From positions 1 through 26,596 of the forward strand of contig CAKRIL010000036.1 of NCBI GenBank assembly GCA_934343915.1: a DNA stretch of 26,596 bases, read 5' to 3'. This document shows positions 6,316-14,024 of the stretch, piece after piece. Below the pieces are notes generated by a model. The model was given only the letters and a program-made list of their open reading frames with translations. It did not search any database and was not told where the DNA came from. The position numbers and the translations under genes are program-made. Position 1 is the first letter of the stretch; each line of letters begins with the position of its first letter. The DNA is from an uncultured Lachnospiraceae bacterium. GTDB lineage: Bacteria; Bacillota; Clostridia; Lachnospirales; Lachnospiraceae.

Positions 6316-7653
6316 TTACAGGAATATGTACTTAAGAACGAACAACAATGCAAGAACATACATAAGCGGTGTAATCTTCTTAGCCTTTCCGCAGAATACG
6401 TTGATTACGACATATGAGATAACGCCGAATGCGATACCATCGGAAATGCTGTACATAAGAGGCATGCAGAGTAAGCAGATGTATGCAGGAATAGCCTCTG
6501 TGAGATTGTTGAAGTCAATCTCGGTAACCGCTGAAACCATAAGGAATCCGACGAATACAAGTGCCGGAGCTATTGCAAAGCCCGGAATTGCTATAAATAC
6601 AGGCGAAAGGAATATTGCCAAAAGGAAAAGAACACCTGTAACAATTGATGAAAGACCTGTTCTACCGCCCTCTGCAACACCTGATGAGCTCTCAACGAAG
6701 GTTGTTGTTGTTGATGTACCAAGAACTGCACCTGCGCTTGTCGCAATGGCATCTGCCAAGAGCGCCTGCTTAATGCGAGGAAGCTTTCCATCCTTATCAA
6801 GCATGTCAGCCTTGTTGGCAACACCGATAAGGGTTCCAAGTGTATCAAATATATCTACAAAAAGGAATGCAAACATTATTACAATGAAATCAAGAACATT
6901 GATATTCTGTCCGCTCAGGTTGAAGCACTGTCCGAATGTCTTGCCGATAGCCGTAAGGTCGAAATTGGACCACTGCGGAAGCATGCTTGCTCCCTGATAG
7001 AGACCTGTGAGCTGGCAGATGATTCCGAGCACCCATGTAACAACAATACCGATAAGGATTGAACCCTTAACCTTCTTAACATAGAGAATACCGATAAGAA
7101 GAAGTCCGATAAGTGCAAGAAGTGCGCTGATACCTGCTGTTCTGAAATCAGCAGTGAAATCAACAACCGTTACAAGTGTTGAACCATCAACAATGATTCC
7201 GGCATCCTGAAGTCCGATAAATGCCACGAAAAGACCGATACCTACGGATACACCCTTCTTAAGCTGTGTAGGAATTGCGTTGAAGATAGCCTCTCTTACA
7301 TTGGTAAGTGACAGTAAGATGAAGATGAGACCTTCAATAAATACTGCAAAAAGTGCTACCTGCCATGAATATCCCATAGTACCGCATACCGTATAAGCAA
7401 AGTATGCGTTAAGACCAAGTCCCGGTGCAAGTGCAAAAGGATAGTTGGCAAGAAGTGCCATGGCGATTGTTCCAATGAAAGCTGCAAGTGCCGTAGCCAT
7501 GAGCACTGCCTGTGGGTCCATTCCGGATGCCGATAAGATAGCCGGATTAAGTGCTAAGATATACGCCATCGTCATGAATGTGGTAAGACCTGCGACAACC
7601 TCGGTCTTCACCGTAGTGTTGTTCTCTTTGAGTTTGAACATTTTCTCAAACAT
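6316..7653 (-). CDS. AzgA-type purine (guanine/hypoxanthine/adenine) permease
   Basis: Inner-membrane proton-coupled purine importer of the NCS2/AzgA (PbuG/PbuO) family, 445 residues with about 12-14 hydrophobic segments. Diagnostic regions are EVVAGLTTFMTMAYIL (18-33), NYPFALAPGLGLNAYFAY (70-87), DIFDTLGTLIGVA and the polar run ATSAGAVLGTSTTTTFVESS with GVAEGGRTGL. Which purine it prefers cannot be read from sequence. The ATG follows GGGAGG with a 7-base spacer, and its promoter is at 7712-7740. The leader is only about 50 nt, too short for a purine riboswitch. It forms a single-gene unit ending at the 6212-6266 terminator. Confidence 0.95.
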   Translation of the reverse strand: MFEKMFKLKENNTTVKTEVVAGLTTFMTMAYILALNPAILSASGMDPQAVLMATALAAFIGTIAMALLANYPFALAPGLGLNAYFAYTVCGTMGYSWQVALFAVFIEGLIFILLSLTNVREAIFNAIPTQLKKGVSVGIGLFVAFIGLQDAGIIVDGSTLVTVVDFTADFRTAGISALLALIGLLLIGILYVKKVKGSILIGIVVTWVLGIICQLTGLYQGASMLPQWSNFDLTAIGKTFGQCFNLSGQNINVLDFIVIMFAFLFVDIFDTLGTLIGVANKADMLDKDGKLPRIKQALLADAIATSAGAVLGTSTTTTFVESSSGVAEGGRTGLSSIVTGVLFLLAIFLSPVFIAIPGFAIAPALVFVGFLMVSAVTEIDFNNLTEAIPAYICLLCMPLMYSISDGIAFGVISYVVINVFCGKAKKITPLMYVLALLFVLKYIFL

Positions 7654-7711
7654 TCTCTTTCCTCCCTAGTGTTTTTAATAAATTATTAAAAATAAATAAA
7701 AATACTCTTAA

Positions 7712-7740
7712 ATTATATATACATAACTAAAAAAGTTCAA
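7712..7740 (-). promoter_or_regulatory. Promoter for the purine permease
   Basis: On the minus strand TTGAAC (7735-7740) and a perfect TATAAT (7712-7717) are separated by 17 bases, just past the dus stop codon. This gives the permease its own transcript. Confidence 0.7.
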
Positions 7741-7747
7741 CACTTTT

Positions 7748-8704
7748 TTACCCCAAAAAGTCACAAACTGCCGCGCCAAGCTCAGCTATGCTGTTCGATT
7801 TTCTTATTCTGCGCCATGCGGCTTCCCTGTCCTCTGCTAAGTCCGCCATGTAGAAGAGAATCTCCTTCAGCTTGAATACCACATTCTTTTCATCAGGTAT
7901 CTCTGCGCGGTACCCTGCGGCAAGCGCATTATAAAACTCTCGAAGCTTTTTTCGTTCCGGCATTTTTCCGGTCTTTATAAGCTCAACTAAGCCCGGATTG
8001 GATATAACTCCTCTTCCGAGCATGACAGCACCCACAGCGGCTTTGTCAGTCTTCGGATATTTTTCTCTTAGAGCCTTATAAGCCTCCGCGGTGAATATAT
8101 CACCATTGTATACAAGAGGATTTTTCGAATGCTGCACTGCATAGTCAAAGAACTCCATGCGAGGCTTATTCCTGTACATATCCTTCTGTACTCTCGGATG
8201 AATTATAAGCTCGCTTATCGGGTACCTGTTATAGATTTCAAGAAGCTCATAGAACTCATCAGGCTCATATCTTCCGAGTCTTGTCTTAACCGATATATCA
8301 AGTCCTGTACCTGCAAGCCCGTTATATATCTCATCAAGGAACCTGTCAAGCTTCTCCGGGAAGCTTAAAAAGCCCGAGCCCTTTCCCTTAGCCACAACCG
8401 TTCCCGAAGGACAGCCGAGATTAAGATTGACCTCCTTATACCCGAAGTCCTGCATCCTGCGTGCCGTCACGATAAAATGCTCCGCATTGTTGGTGAGCAT
8501 CTGAACAGCCACATTAAGCCCCTTGTTGTTCTCCGGAAGCACGTCCTTTAGTTCTCTTGATTTAAAGCTCTTATGCTCTCCCGGCGAAATGAACGGAGTG
8601 TAATATTTGTCCATTCCCCCGAAGAATTCTGCATAAGCATTCCTGTATATGAATCCTGTCACACCCTCCATAGGTGCGAGATAAAATCTGTCTGCGTCAC
8701 TCAT
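7748..8704 (-). CDS. dus: tRNA-dihydrouridine synthase
   Basis: FMN-dependent TIM-barrel enzyme that reduces uridines in the tRNA D-loop using NADPH. Length is 318 residues. Visible motifs are LAPMEGVT (9-16) at the flavin end of the barrel, NLNLGCPSG with catalytic Cys98, then KGKGSGFL, ISVKTRLG, IIHPRVQKDMYR, PLVYNGDI and AVMLGRGVISNPGLV. The exact Dus subclass, and so the modified position, is not clear from sequence. Its start overlaps the stop of the ABC-F gene (ATGA, 8701-8704), so translation is likely coupled and both products may serve tRNA/ribosome function. Confidence 0.95.
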   Translation of the reverse strand: MSDADRFYLAPMEGVTGFIYRNAYAEFFGGMDKYYTPFISPGEHKSFKSRELKDVLPENNKGLNVAVQMLTNNAEHFIVTARRMQDFGYKEVNLNLGCPSGTVVAKGKGSGFLSFPEKLDRFLDEIYNGLAGTGLDISVKTRLGRYEPDEFYELLEIYNRYPISELIIHPRVQKDMYRNKPRMEFFDYAVQHSKNPLVYNGDIFTAEAYKALREKYPKTDKAAVGAVMLGRGVISNPGLVELIKTGKMPERKKLREFYNALAAGYRAEIPDEKNVVFKLKEILFYMADLAEDREAAWRRIRKSNSIAELGAAVCDFLG

Positions 8705-10701
8705 TGCTGATTATCTTCCTGCATTTCTTCAAGCTCAAGCTCTGTCTCAAGCATGCGCTCCAATATACTTTCCTGATTTTTTTCTTCCGCATCAAGCTTA
8801 CTCTGAATCTCCATAAGCTTCGGATAGTCCGATGCAAGCTCGGGATTCATAAGCTGCAGCTTGTACTCATCCGCCTTTTTCTCACTCTCCGCAAGCATAT
8901 TCTCATACTTTTCGAGCTGCTTTTTAAGTCTTGACAGCACCTTGCCCGGATTATAGTAAGCTTTTTTGTCGAACACATCATCCAGCGTCGGCACGGACTG
9001 ATTCTGCTTTGCCGCTTCCTTTGCGGTCTGCTGCATGCCGGATACGGTATTCTTTACAATACCCGAAGCCTCCCTTTCCTTCTCTTCAAGGTACTGCTCA
9101 TAATTCATCCTGTACTGCTTTACATTGCCCTGTGCCGATTCTTCACTTGAAAATTCCAGTATACCCGTGGCAATCCTGCTTATGAAATAACGGTCATGCG
9201 ATACGAAAAGAACGGTCCCCTCGTACTCATTGAGCATCTTTTCGAGTGCATCCTTGCCTACAATATCCATATGATTAGTCGGCTCATCGAGAATAAGGAG
9301 ATTAGGTCTTGTCTGAAGCATCTTACACAGCGCAAGACGAACCTTCTCGCCTCCCGAGAGCTGTCCCATCTTCTTTTCGACCTCCTCGCCCGAGAAGAGG
9401 AAGCCTCCGAGTGCGCTCCTTACCTCCTCGCGAAGGTAATCAGGGTACGCCTCCCAAAAGTTGTCAAGTACCGTCTGCTCAGGGTCGAACTTCTCCATAA
9501 CCGCCTTCTGCTGGTCAAAATATCCCCACTCAACGTTCTGCCCGAACTTGAACTCTCCTCCAAGCGGCGGCAGCTCGCCAATCAATGTCTTTAAAAGTGT
9601 GGACTTTCCCTTGCCGTTCTCACCTATTATCGCAAGTCTTTCCTTTTTCTGTAAAAGGAATGTGACCGTGCTTAATACCTTGTCATATCCGATTTCAAGA
9701 TTCTTTGCATTGATGACGTTCGTATAGCTCTCGATTCTCGGAATATATCTTGCATGAAATGCCTTGGTGTCGAACCTTCTCGGCCTTTCAATCTTTACCA
9801 TATGCTCTATCGCCATGCGCTTAGAATGTGTGGCAGCCACCTTCGTAGGTGTATTCTTCCACTTCTCAATCCAGTCCGTAAGGCGCTTGATTTCCTTCTG
9901 CTGCTCCTCGTAATCCTTCTCCTGCTTTATGAGATCCTCTTCCTTGCGCTTCATAAAGGCAGTATAATTCCCTGAATAGCGCTTGATTCTGTGATACTCA
10001 ATCTCATAGGTAACATCCGCAACCTTGTCAAGGAACATTCTGTCATGCGACACTATGACGACAGCTCTGTCATAGGTCTTAAGATAGCCCTCAAGCCATT
10101 CTATTGTCGGCAGGTCAAGATGGTTCGTCGGCTCGTCAAGAAGCATTATGTCAGGTCTTGTAAGAAGAAGCTTTATGAACGCTATCTTTGTCTGCTGACC
10201 TCCCGAGAAGCTTCCAATCGGTCTTTTGATATCGGCAAGCTCGAAGCCGAAACGCTGGAACATTGTCTCCATATCCTTTTTCCATGTGTAGCCATGCAGT
10301 GAATCCATCCTTGCCTGAAGCTCAGCATATTCACGCATAATAGACGCATCCTGCGAGCTCTTCATATTCTCCTCAAGCTCACGCATGCGTCCTTCACATT
10401 CATATATCGGAGCAAATACCTTTTTAATCTCATCCTCCACCGATATATCCGAATCACTGAAATTAATCTGCCTTAAAAAGCCTATTTCCTGCTTACCCGC
10501 CATATCATATCCGCATTCCTCATCACTGTCTATGTTGCTCATGCCGATATCACCTGCGATAAGCTTCAAAAGTGTGGTCTTGCCACAGCCGTTTCTTCCG
10601 ACTATGGCAATCTTTTCATTGTCCCGCACTTCAAAATTAATATCCTGTAAAATCACGTCACCGCCGAACTGTACATTGGCGTGACTTATCCTTATCCTCA
10701 T
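8701..10701 (-). CDS. ABC-F family ATPase (YdiF/Uup-like translation factor)
   Basis: Soluble protein with two ABC domains and no membrane segments, 666 residues from the chosen start. First domain: Walker A GRNGCGKT (35-42), signature FSGGQQ, Walker B MLLDEPTNHLDL. A charged linker (about 245-325) precedes the second domain with GENGKGKS (360-367), LSGGEK (448-453) and LILDEPTNHMDI. A lysine/glutamate-rich coiled coil fills about 590-660. ABC-F proteins act on the ribosomal E site; this layout fits housekeeping YdiF/Uup types better than resistance proteins, but that is an inference. Start at 10701 is preferred over the in-frame ATG at 10713 because GGAGGAG lies between them. It is 29 bases downstream of xylB. 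Confidence 0.93.
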   Translation of the reverse strand: MRIRISHANVQFGGDVILQDINFEVRDNEKIAIVGRNGCGKTTLLKLIAGDIGMSNIDSDEECGYDMAGKQEIGFLRQINFSDSDISVEDEIKKVFAPIYECEGRMRELEENMKSSQDASIMREYAELQARMDSLHGYTWKKDMETMFQRFGFELADIKRPIGSFSGGQQTKIAFIKLLLTRPDIMLLDEPTNHLDLPTIEWLEGYLKTYDRAVVIVSHDRMFLDKVADVTYEIEYHRIKRYSGNYTAFMKRKEEDLIKQEKDYEEQQKEIKRLTDWIEKWKNTPTKVAATHSKRMAIEHMVKIERPRRFDTKAFHARYIPRIESYTNVINAKNLEIGYDKVLSTVTFLLQKKERLAIIGENGKGKSTLLKTLIGELPPLGGEFKFGQNVEWGYFDQQKAVMEKFDPEQTVLDNFWEAYPDYLREEVRSALGGFLFSGEEVEKKMGQLSGGEKVRLALCKMLQTRPNLLILDEPTNHMDIVGKDALEKMLNEYEGTVLFVSHDRYFISRIATGILEFSSEESAQGNVKQYRMNYEQYLEEKEREASGIVKNTVSGMQQTAKEAAKQNQSVPTLDDVFDKKAYYNPGKVLSRLKKQLEKYENMLAESEKKADEYKLQLMNPELASDYPKLMEIQSKLDAEEKNQESILERMLETELELEEMQEDNQQ

Positions 10702-10730
10702 GGCTCCTCCCATTCCATCCCGAGAGCAGC

Positions 10731-12191
10731 TTATCTGTAAAGCTCCTTCACAGCCGGATAAAGCTTCACAAAATGAGCATATCTCTCATCATATTTCTTC
10801 ACAAGCTCCTCGTCAGGATATACCGTATCGACTACCTTGACAATTGCATCGGCTGCATCCTTGACTGAAGCATATTCGCCATTGGCAACAGCTGCGAGCA
10901 TGGCTCCTCCGAGAGCCGGCCCCTCCTCTGCCGCAATGACATCCACCTTGATATTCAATACATTTGCGATAATCTTCTTCCAAAGAGGGCTCTTGGCACC
11001 TCCGCCGCAAATCTTGGTTCTCTCTATCTTAATTCCGAGACTCTTAGCCACCTCAAATGAATCTCTTATCGCATACGCAACTCCCTCTAACACGGCAAGT
11101 GTCATATCAGCTCTTGTCGTATCGAGTGACAGCCCGAAAAATCCGCCTCTTACAAGCGAATCATTGTGAGGTGAGCGCTCACCCATAAGATATGGAAGGA
11201 AGTATACACTGTTCTCTCCAAGCTTGTCAATGTTCTTCTGCTCTGCCGCGTAATCCTTGGTGCCTATAATCTCGTCCATCCACCACTTATTGCATGACGC
11301 TGCGCTGAGCATACAGCCCATAAGATGAAAATGTCCGTCCGCATGGTCGAATGAATGAAGTGCATTGTGCTCATCAACCCCGAACTTATCGCTAGATATG
11401 AAGATTGTTCCCGACGTTCCGAGAGATATATTACAGCTTCCGTCACCGACGGTTCCTGTTCCGACTGCTGCCGCCGCATTATCGCCCGCACCTGCTGCCA
11501 CTATTACCTTGTCGGAAAGTCCAAGCATATCCGCAACCTCAGGCTTTAATGTTCCCACCTTCTCATAGCTCTCAAAGAGCTTAGGAAGCATCTCCTCCTT
11601 AATTCCGCATATATCAATCATTTCCTTTGACCAGCGCTTGTTCTTTACATCGAGAAGAAGCATTCCCGATGCATCGGAATAATCGGTACAATGTACTCCC
11701 GTGAGTCTGTATGCAAGATAATCCTTCGGAAGCATAATCTTCTTAATTCTCCCAAAATTCTCCGGCTCCTTATTTTTTACCCAGAGAATCTTAGATGCCG
11801 TAAAGCCGGTGAAGGATATGTTGGCTGTATATGCCGACAGCTTATCCTTGCCGATTACATTATTAAGATAATCGTTCTCCTCTATTGTTCTTCCGTCATT
11901 CCATAATATGGCAGGTCTTATAACCTCATCATTCTCATCAAGAATGACAAGTCCGTGCATCTGACCGCCGAAGCTTATTCCTGCAACCTTGGATGTATCG
12001 AAGCCCGAAACAAGCTCCTTTATTCCCTCAACCGACTTCTCATACCAGTCCTCAGGATGCTGCTCTGACCATCCCGGATTAGGAAAATACAGAGGATACT
12101 CCTTAGATACGACATTCATAATCTTTCCTGCTTCATCCATCAGAAGAAGCTTAACAGCCGAAGTACCTAAATCTACACCAATATAATACAT
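10731..12191 (-). CDS. xylB: Xylulokinase
   Basis: FGGY-family kinase of 486 residues that phosphorylates D-xylulose to D-xylulose 5-phosphate, feeding the pentose phosphate pathway. Evidence: the actin-like phosphate loop GVDLGTSAVKLLL, SFGGQMHGLVILD with the MHG segment (78-80) used by xylulokinases, GAGDNAAAAVG with likely catalytic Asp237, SLGTSGT, and the C-terminal ICGGGAKSPLWKKI and EEGPALGGAMLAA. It follows the FucI-like isomerase gene, with a terminator-like hairpin between them. The ATG has an AAGGGGA site 7 bases upstream. Other FGGY kinases are possible, but the MHG segment and the GH43/isomerase neighbours favour xylulose. Confidence 0.92.
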   Translation of the reverse strand: MYYIGVDLGTSAVKLLLMDEAGKIMNVVSKEYPLYFPNPGWSEQHPEDWYEKSVEGIKELVSGFDTSKVAGISFGGQMHGLVILDENDEVIRPAILWNDGRTIEENDYLNNVIGKDKLSAYTANISFTGFTASKILWVKNKEPENFGRIKKIMLPKDYLAYRLTGVHCTDYSDASGMLLLDVKNKRWSKEMIDICGIKEEMLPKLFESYEKVGTLKPEVADMLGLSDKVIVAAGAGDNAAAAVGTGTVGDGSCNISLGTSGTIFISSDKFGVDEHNALHSFDHADGHFHLMGCMLSAASCNKWWMDEIIGTKDYAAEQKNIDKLGENSVYFLPYLMGERSPHNDSLVRGGFFGLSLDTTRADMTLAVLEGVAYAIRDSFEVAKSLGIKIERTKICGGGAKSPLWKKIIANVLNIKVDVIAAEEGPALGGAMLAAVANGEYASVKDAADAIVKVVDTVYPDEELVKKYDERYAHFVKLYPAVKELYR

Positions 12192-12226
12192 TTCATTGTC
12201 CCCTTTTTATTGTTTTAAATTTAAAA

Positions 12227-12262
12227 CCCCCACAAATATTGAAGTCTCAACATTTATGGGGG
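12227..12262 (-). terminator. Terminator-like hairpin between isomerase gene and xylB
   Basis: On the minus strand the arms CCCCCATAAATGTTGA and TCAATATTTGTGGGGG pair at 14 of 16 positions around a 4-base loop and run into TTTTAAATTT. This is a classical Rho-independent terminator. It lies only about 35 bases before the xylB start codon, leaving little room for a separate xylB promoter, so partial read-through is likely. Confidence 0.8.
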
Positions 12263-12302
12263 CTGATTCTTTACCTATGTGTGTGAGTATTCACACTGCA
12301 TA

Positions 12303-13787
12303 TTAGCAGAATGGATTCTCTGTCGGATATAACATACCCTTAGGCTGGTTGAAATTGATATCCTCAACAGGAACACCAAGATACTTAAATACCTCGTAAA
12401 GTGCCTTGCCATAGTGACCGAATGCAACAGCACCATGATGAGGGAAGTTCTTCTCAATAAGTACATGGCGGTAGAAACGTCCCATATCAGGAATGGCAAA
12501 TACACCGATTGAACCGAAGGAATGTGTTGCAACAGGAAGTACCTCACCCTGTGCTATGTATGCGCGGAGCTTAGTGTCCGCTGTGCTCTGTAAACGATAG
12601 AATGTGATATTGCCAGGCACAATGTCTCCCTCAAGTGTACCGTTGGTAACCTCGATAGGAAGTGATCTTGCCATGATGAGCTGATACTTCATCTCGCAGA
12701 AGGAAAGCTTCTTGGATGATGTATTTCCACAGTGGAAGCCCATGAATGTATCATTGAGTGTATAATTGAACTTGCCCTTGATATCGTTGTTGTAAAGCTC
12801 AGCAGGTACTGTATTGTTGATATCGAGAAGTGTTGTAGCGTCCTCAGATACAACTGTTCCGATGAACTCACTGAGTGCTCCATAGATATCAACCTCACAT
12901 GAAACAGGGATTCCTCTTCCTGTAAGACGGCTGTTGACATAGCATGGAACAAAGCCGAACTGTGTCTGGAATGCCGGCCAGCACTTTCCTGCAATTGCTA
13001 CATACTTTCTGTATCCCTTGTGTGCTTCTACCCAGTCAAGAAGTGTGAGCTCATACTGTGCAAGCTTCTCAAGTACCTCAGGCTTCTTGTTGCCTGCCCC
13101 GAGCTCAGCCTCCATATCCTTGACAACCTCAGGAATTCTCTCATCTCCTGCATGCTTGTTGAAGCTCTCAAAAAGGTCAAGCTCTGAATTCTCCTCTATC
13201 TCAACACCAAGGTCATATAATGGCTTGATTGGTGCATTACATGCAAGGAAGTTAAGAGGTCTTGGACCAAAGCTTATAATCTTTAAATTGTTGAGTGCAT
13301 ATACGGCTCTTGCAATAGGAAGGAAGTCATGAATCATATCTGCACATTCCTCTGCATTTCCAACAGGATACTCAGGGATGTAAGCCTTGATATTGCGGAG
13401 CTTGAGATTATAGCTTGCGTTCAGCATACCGCAGTATGCATCGCCGCGGTTGCTTGAAAGTGTTGCAATGTTCTCCTCGCTTGCTGCAACGAACATCTTA
13501 GGACCGTCAAAATGCTTAGCAAGAAGTGTCTCTGAAATCTCAGGGCCGAAGTTTCCGAGATATACGCAGAGTGCATTACATCCTGCCTTCTTAATATCCT
13601 CAAGTGCCTGAACCATATGTATCTCGCTCTCAACGATACATACAGGACACTCATATATATCCTTGCTGTCATACTTTGCTGCGTATGCGTCAACAAGTGC
13701 CTTTCTTCTGTTTACCGATAAAGATTCCGGGAAGCAGTCTCTTGATACTGCCACGATTCCTACTTTCATTTCAGGAATGTTAATCAT
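12303..13787 (-). CDS. L-fucose/L-arabinose isomerase-fold sugar isomerase
   Basis: A 494-residue protein of the FucI/AraA-type aldose-ketose isomerase family. Recognisable pieces are the N-terminal KVGIVAVSRD, GCNALCVYLGNFGPE, ISFGPRPLNF, SCEVDIYGALSEF, TLLDINNT and a C-terminal GNITFYR, with FPHHGAVAFGHYG near the end. By analogy with FucI, Glu298, Asp322 and a His at 450/451 are the candidate Mn2+ ligands; that mapping is inferred. The true sugar is not certain: true FucI is longer (about 590 residues), and the neighbours xylB and GH43 point to a pentose. No xylA or araA is in the window. TGGAGG lies 8 bases upstream of the ATG, and the promoter is at 13881-13909. Confidence 0.85.
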   Translation of the reverse strand: MINIPEMKVGIVAVSRDCFPESLSVNRRKALVDAYAAKYDSKDIYECPVCIVESEIHMVQALEDIKKAGCNALCVYLGNFGPEISETLLAKHFDGPKMFVAASEENIATLSSNRGDAYCGMLNASYNLKLRNIKAYIPEYPVGNAEECADMIHDFLPIARAVYALNNLKIISFGPRPLNFLACNAPIKPLYDLGVEIEENSELDLFESFNKHAGDERIPEVVKDMEAELGAGNKKPEVLEKLAQYELTLLDWVEAHKGYRKYVAIAGKCWPAFQTQFGFVPCYVNSRLTGRGIPVSCEVDIYGALSEFIGTVVSEDATTLLDINNTVPAELYNNDIKGKFNYTLNDTFMGFHCGNTSSKKLSFCEMKYQLIMARSLPIEVTNGTLEGDIVPGNITFYRLQSTADTKLRAYIAQGEVLPVATHSFGSIGVFAIPDMGRFYRHVLIEKNFPHHGAVAFGHYGKALYEVFKYLGVPVEDINFNQPKGMLYPTENPFC

Positions 13788-13880
13788 ACATAATCCTCCA
13801 ATTCTGCCTCAAGGCTGTAAAAATTAAAATGCATAAAAATATGTGTAACTTGTCTAAAATTTAACGACGAGCCTATTGTT

Positions 13881-13909
13881 ATTATATAACTTTGTCCGAA
13901 TTTGAGCAA
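13881..13909 (-). promoter_or_regulatory. Promoter for the isomerase-xylB unit
   Basis: On the minus strand TTGCTC (13904-13909) and a perfect TATAAT (13881-13886) are separated by 17 bases. The leader would be about 85 nt. The weak -35 suggests dependence on an activator, and a repeated motif lies directly upstream (next entry). Confidence 0.6.
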
Positions 13910-13923
13910 CCGAAAAAAACTAA

Positions 13924-14024
13924 AATTGTGCATTTTAACCATTATCTGCATCAAGTTCTATAACCTGCGCCGACTTTTCTTTTACAGCCTGAAAAATAAT
14001 TGTCCCTTTAGATAATTGTGCATT
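13924..14024. repeat. Direct repeat AATTGTGCATT upstream of the isomerase promoter
   Basis: The 11-base sequence AATTGTGCATT occurs at 13924-13934 and again at 14014-14024, 90 bases apart; the second copy overlaps the GH43 stop codon. A shorter relative, ATAATTGT, is at 13996-14003. The first copy is centred near -55 relative to the predicted start, where an activator could bind. No regulator gene is nearby, and chance is possible in AT-rich DNA. Confidence 0.4.

Noticed and set aside
6326..6997. Open plus-strand frame of 223 codons opposite the purine permease
   Set aside because: It is antisense to a well-supported transporter gene and has no recognisable domain or ribosome binding site.
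7654..7747. Purine riboswitch upstream of the purine permease
   Set aside because: The predicted leader is only about 50 nt and has none of the paired structure of a purine aptamer.
7729..7749. AAAAAAGT/ACTTTTTT hairpin at the dus stop codon
   Set aside because: The stem is nearly all A-T, overlaps the stop codon and the permease -35, and is too weak to call a terminator.
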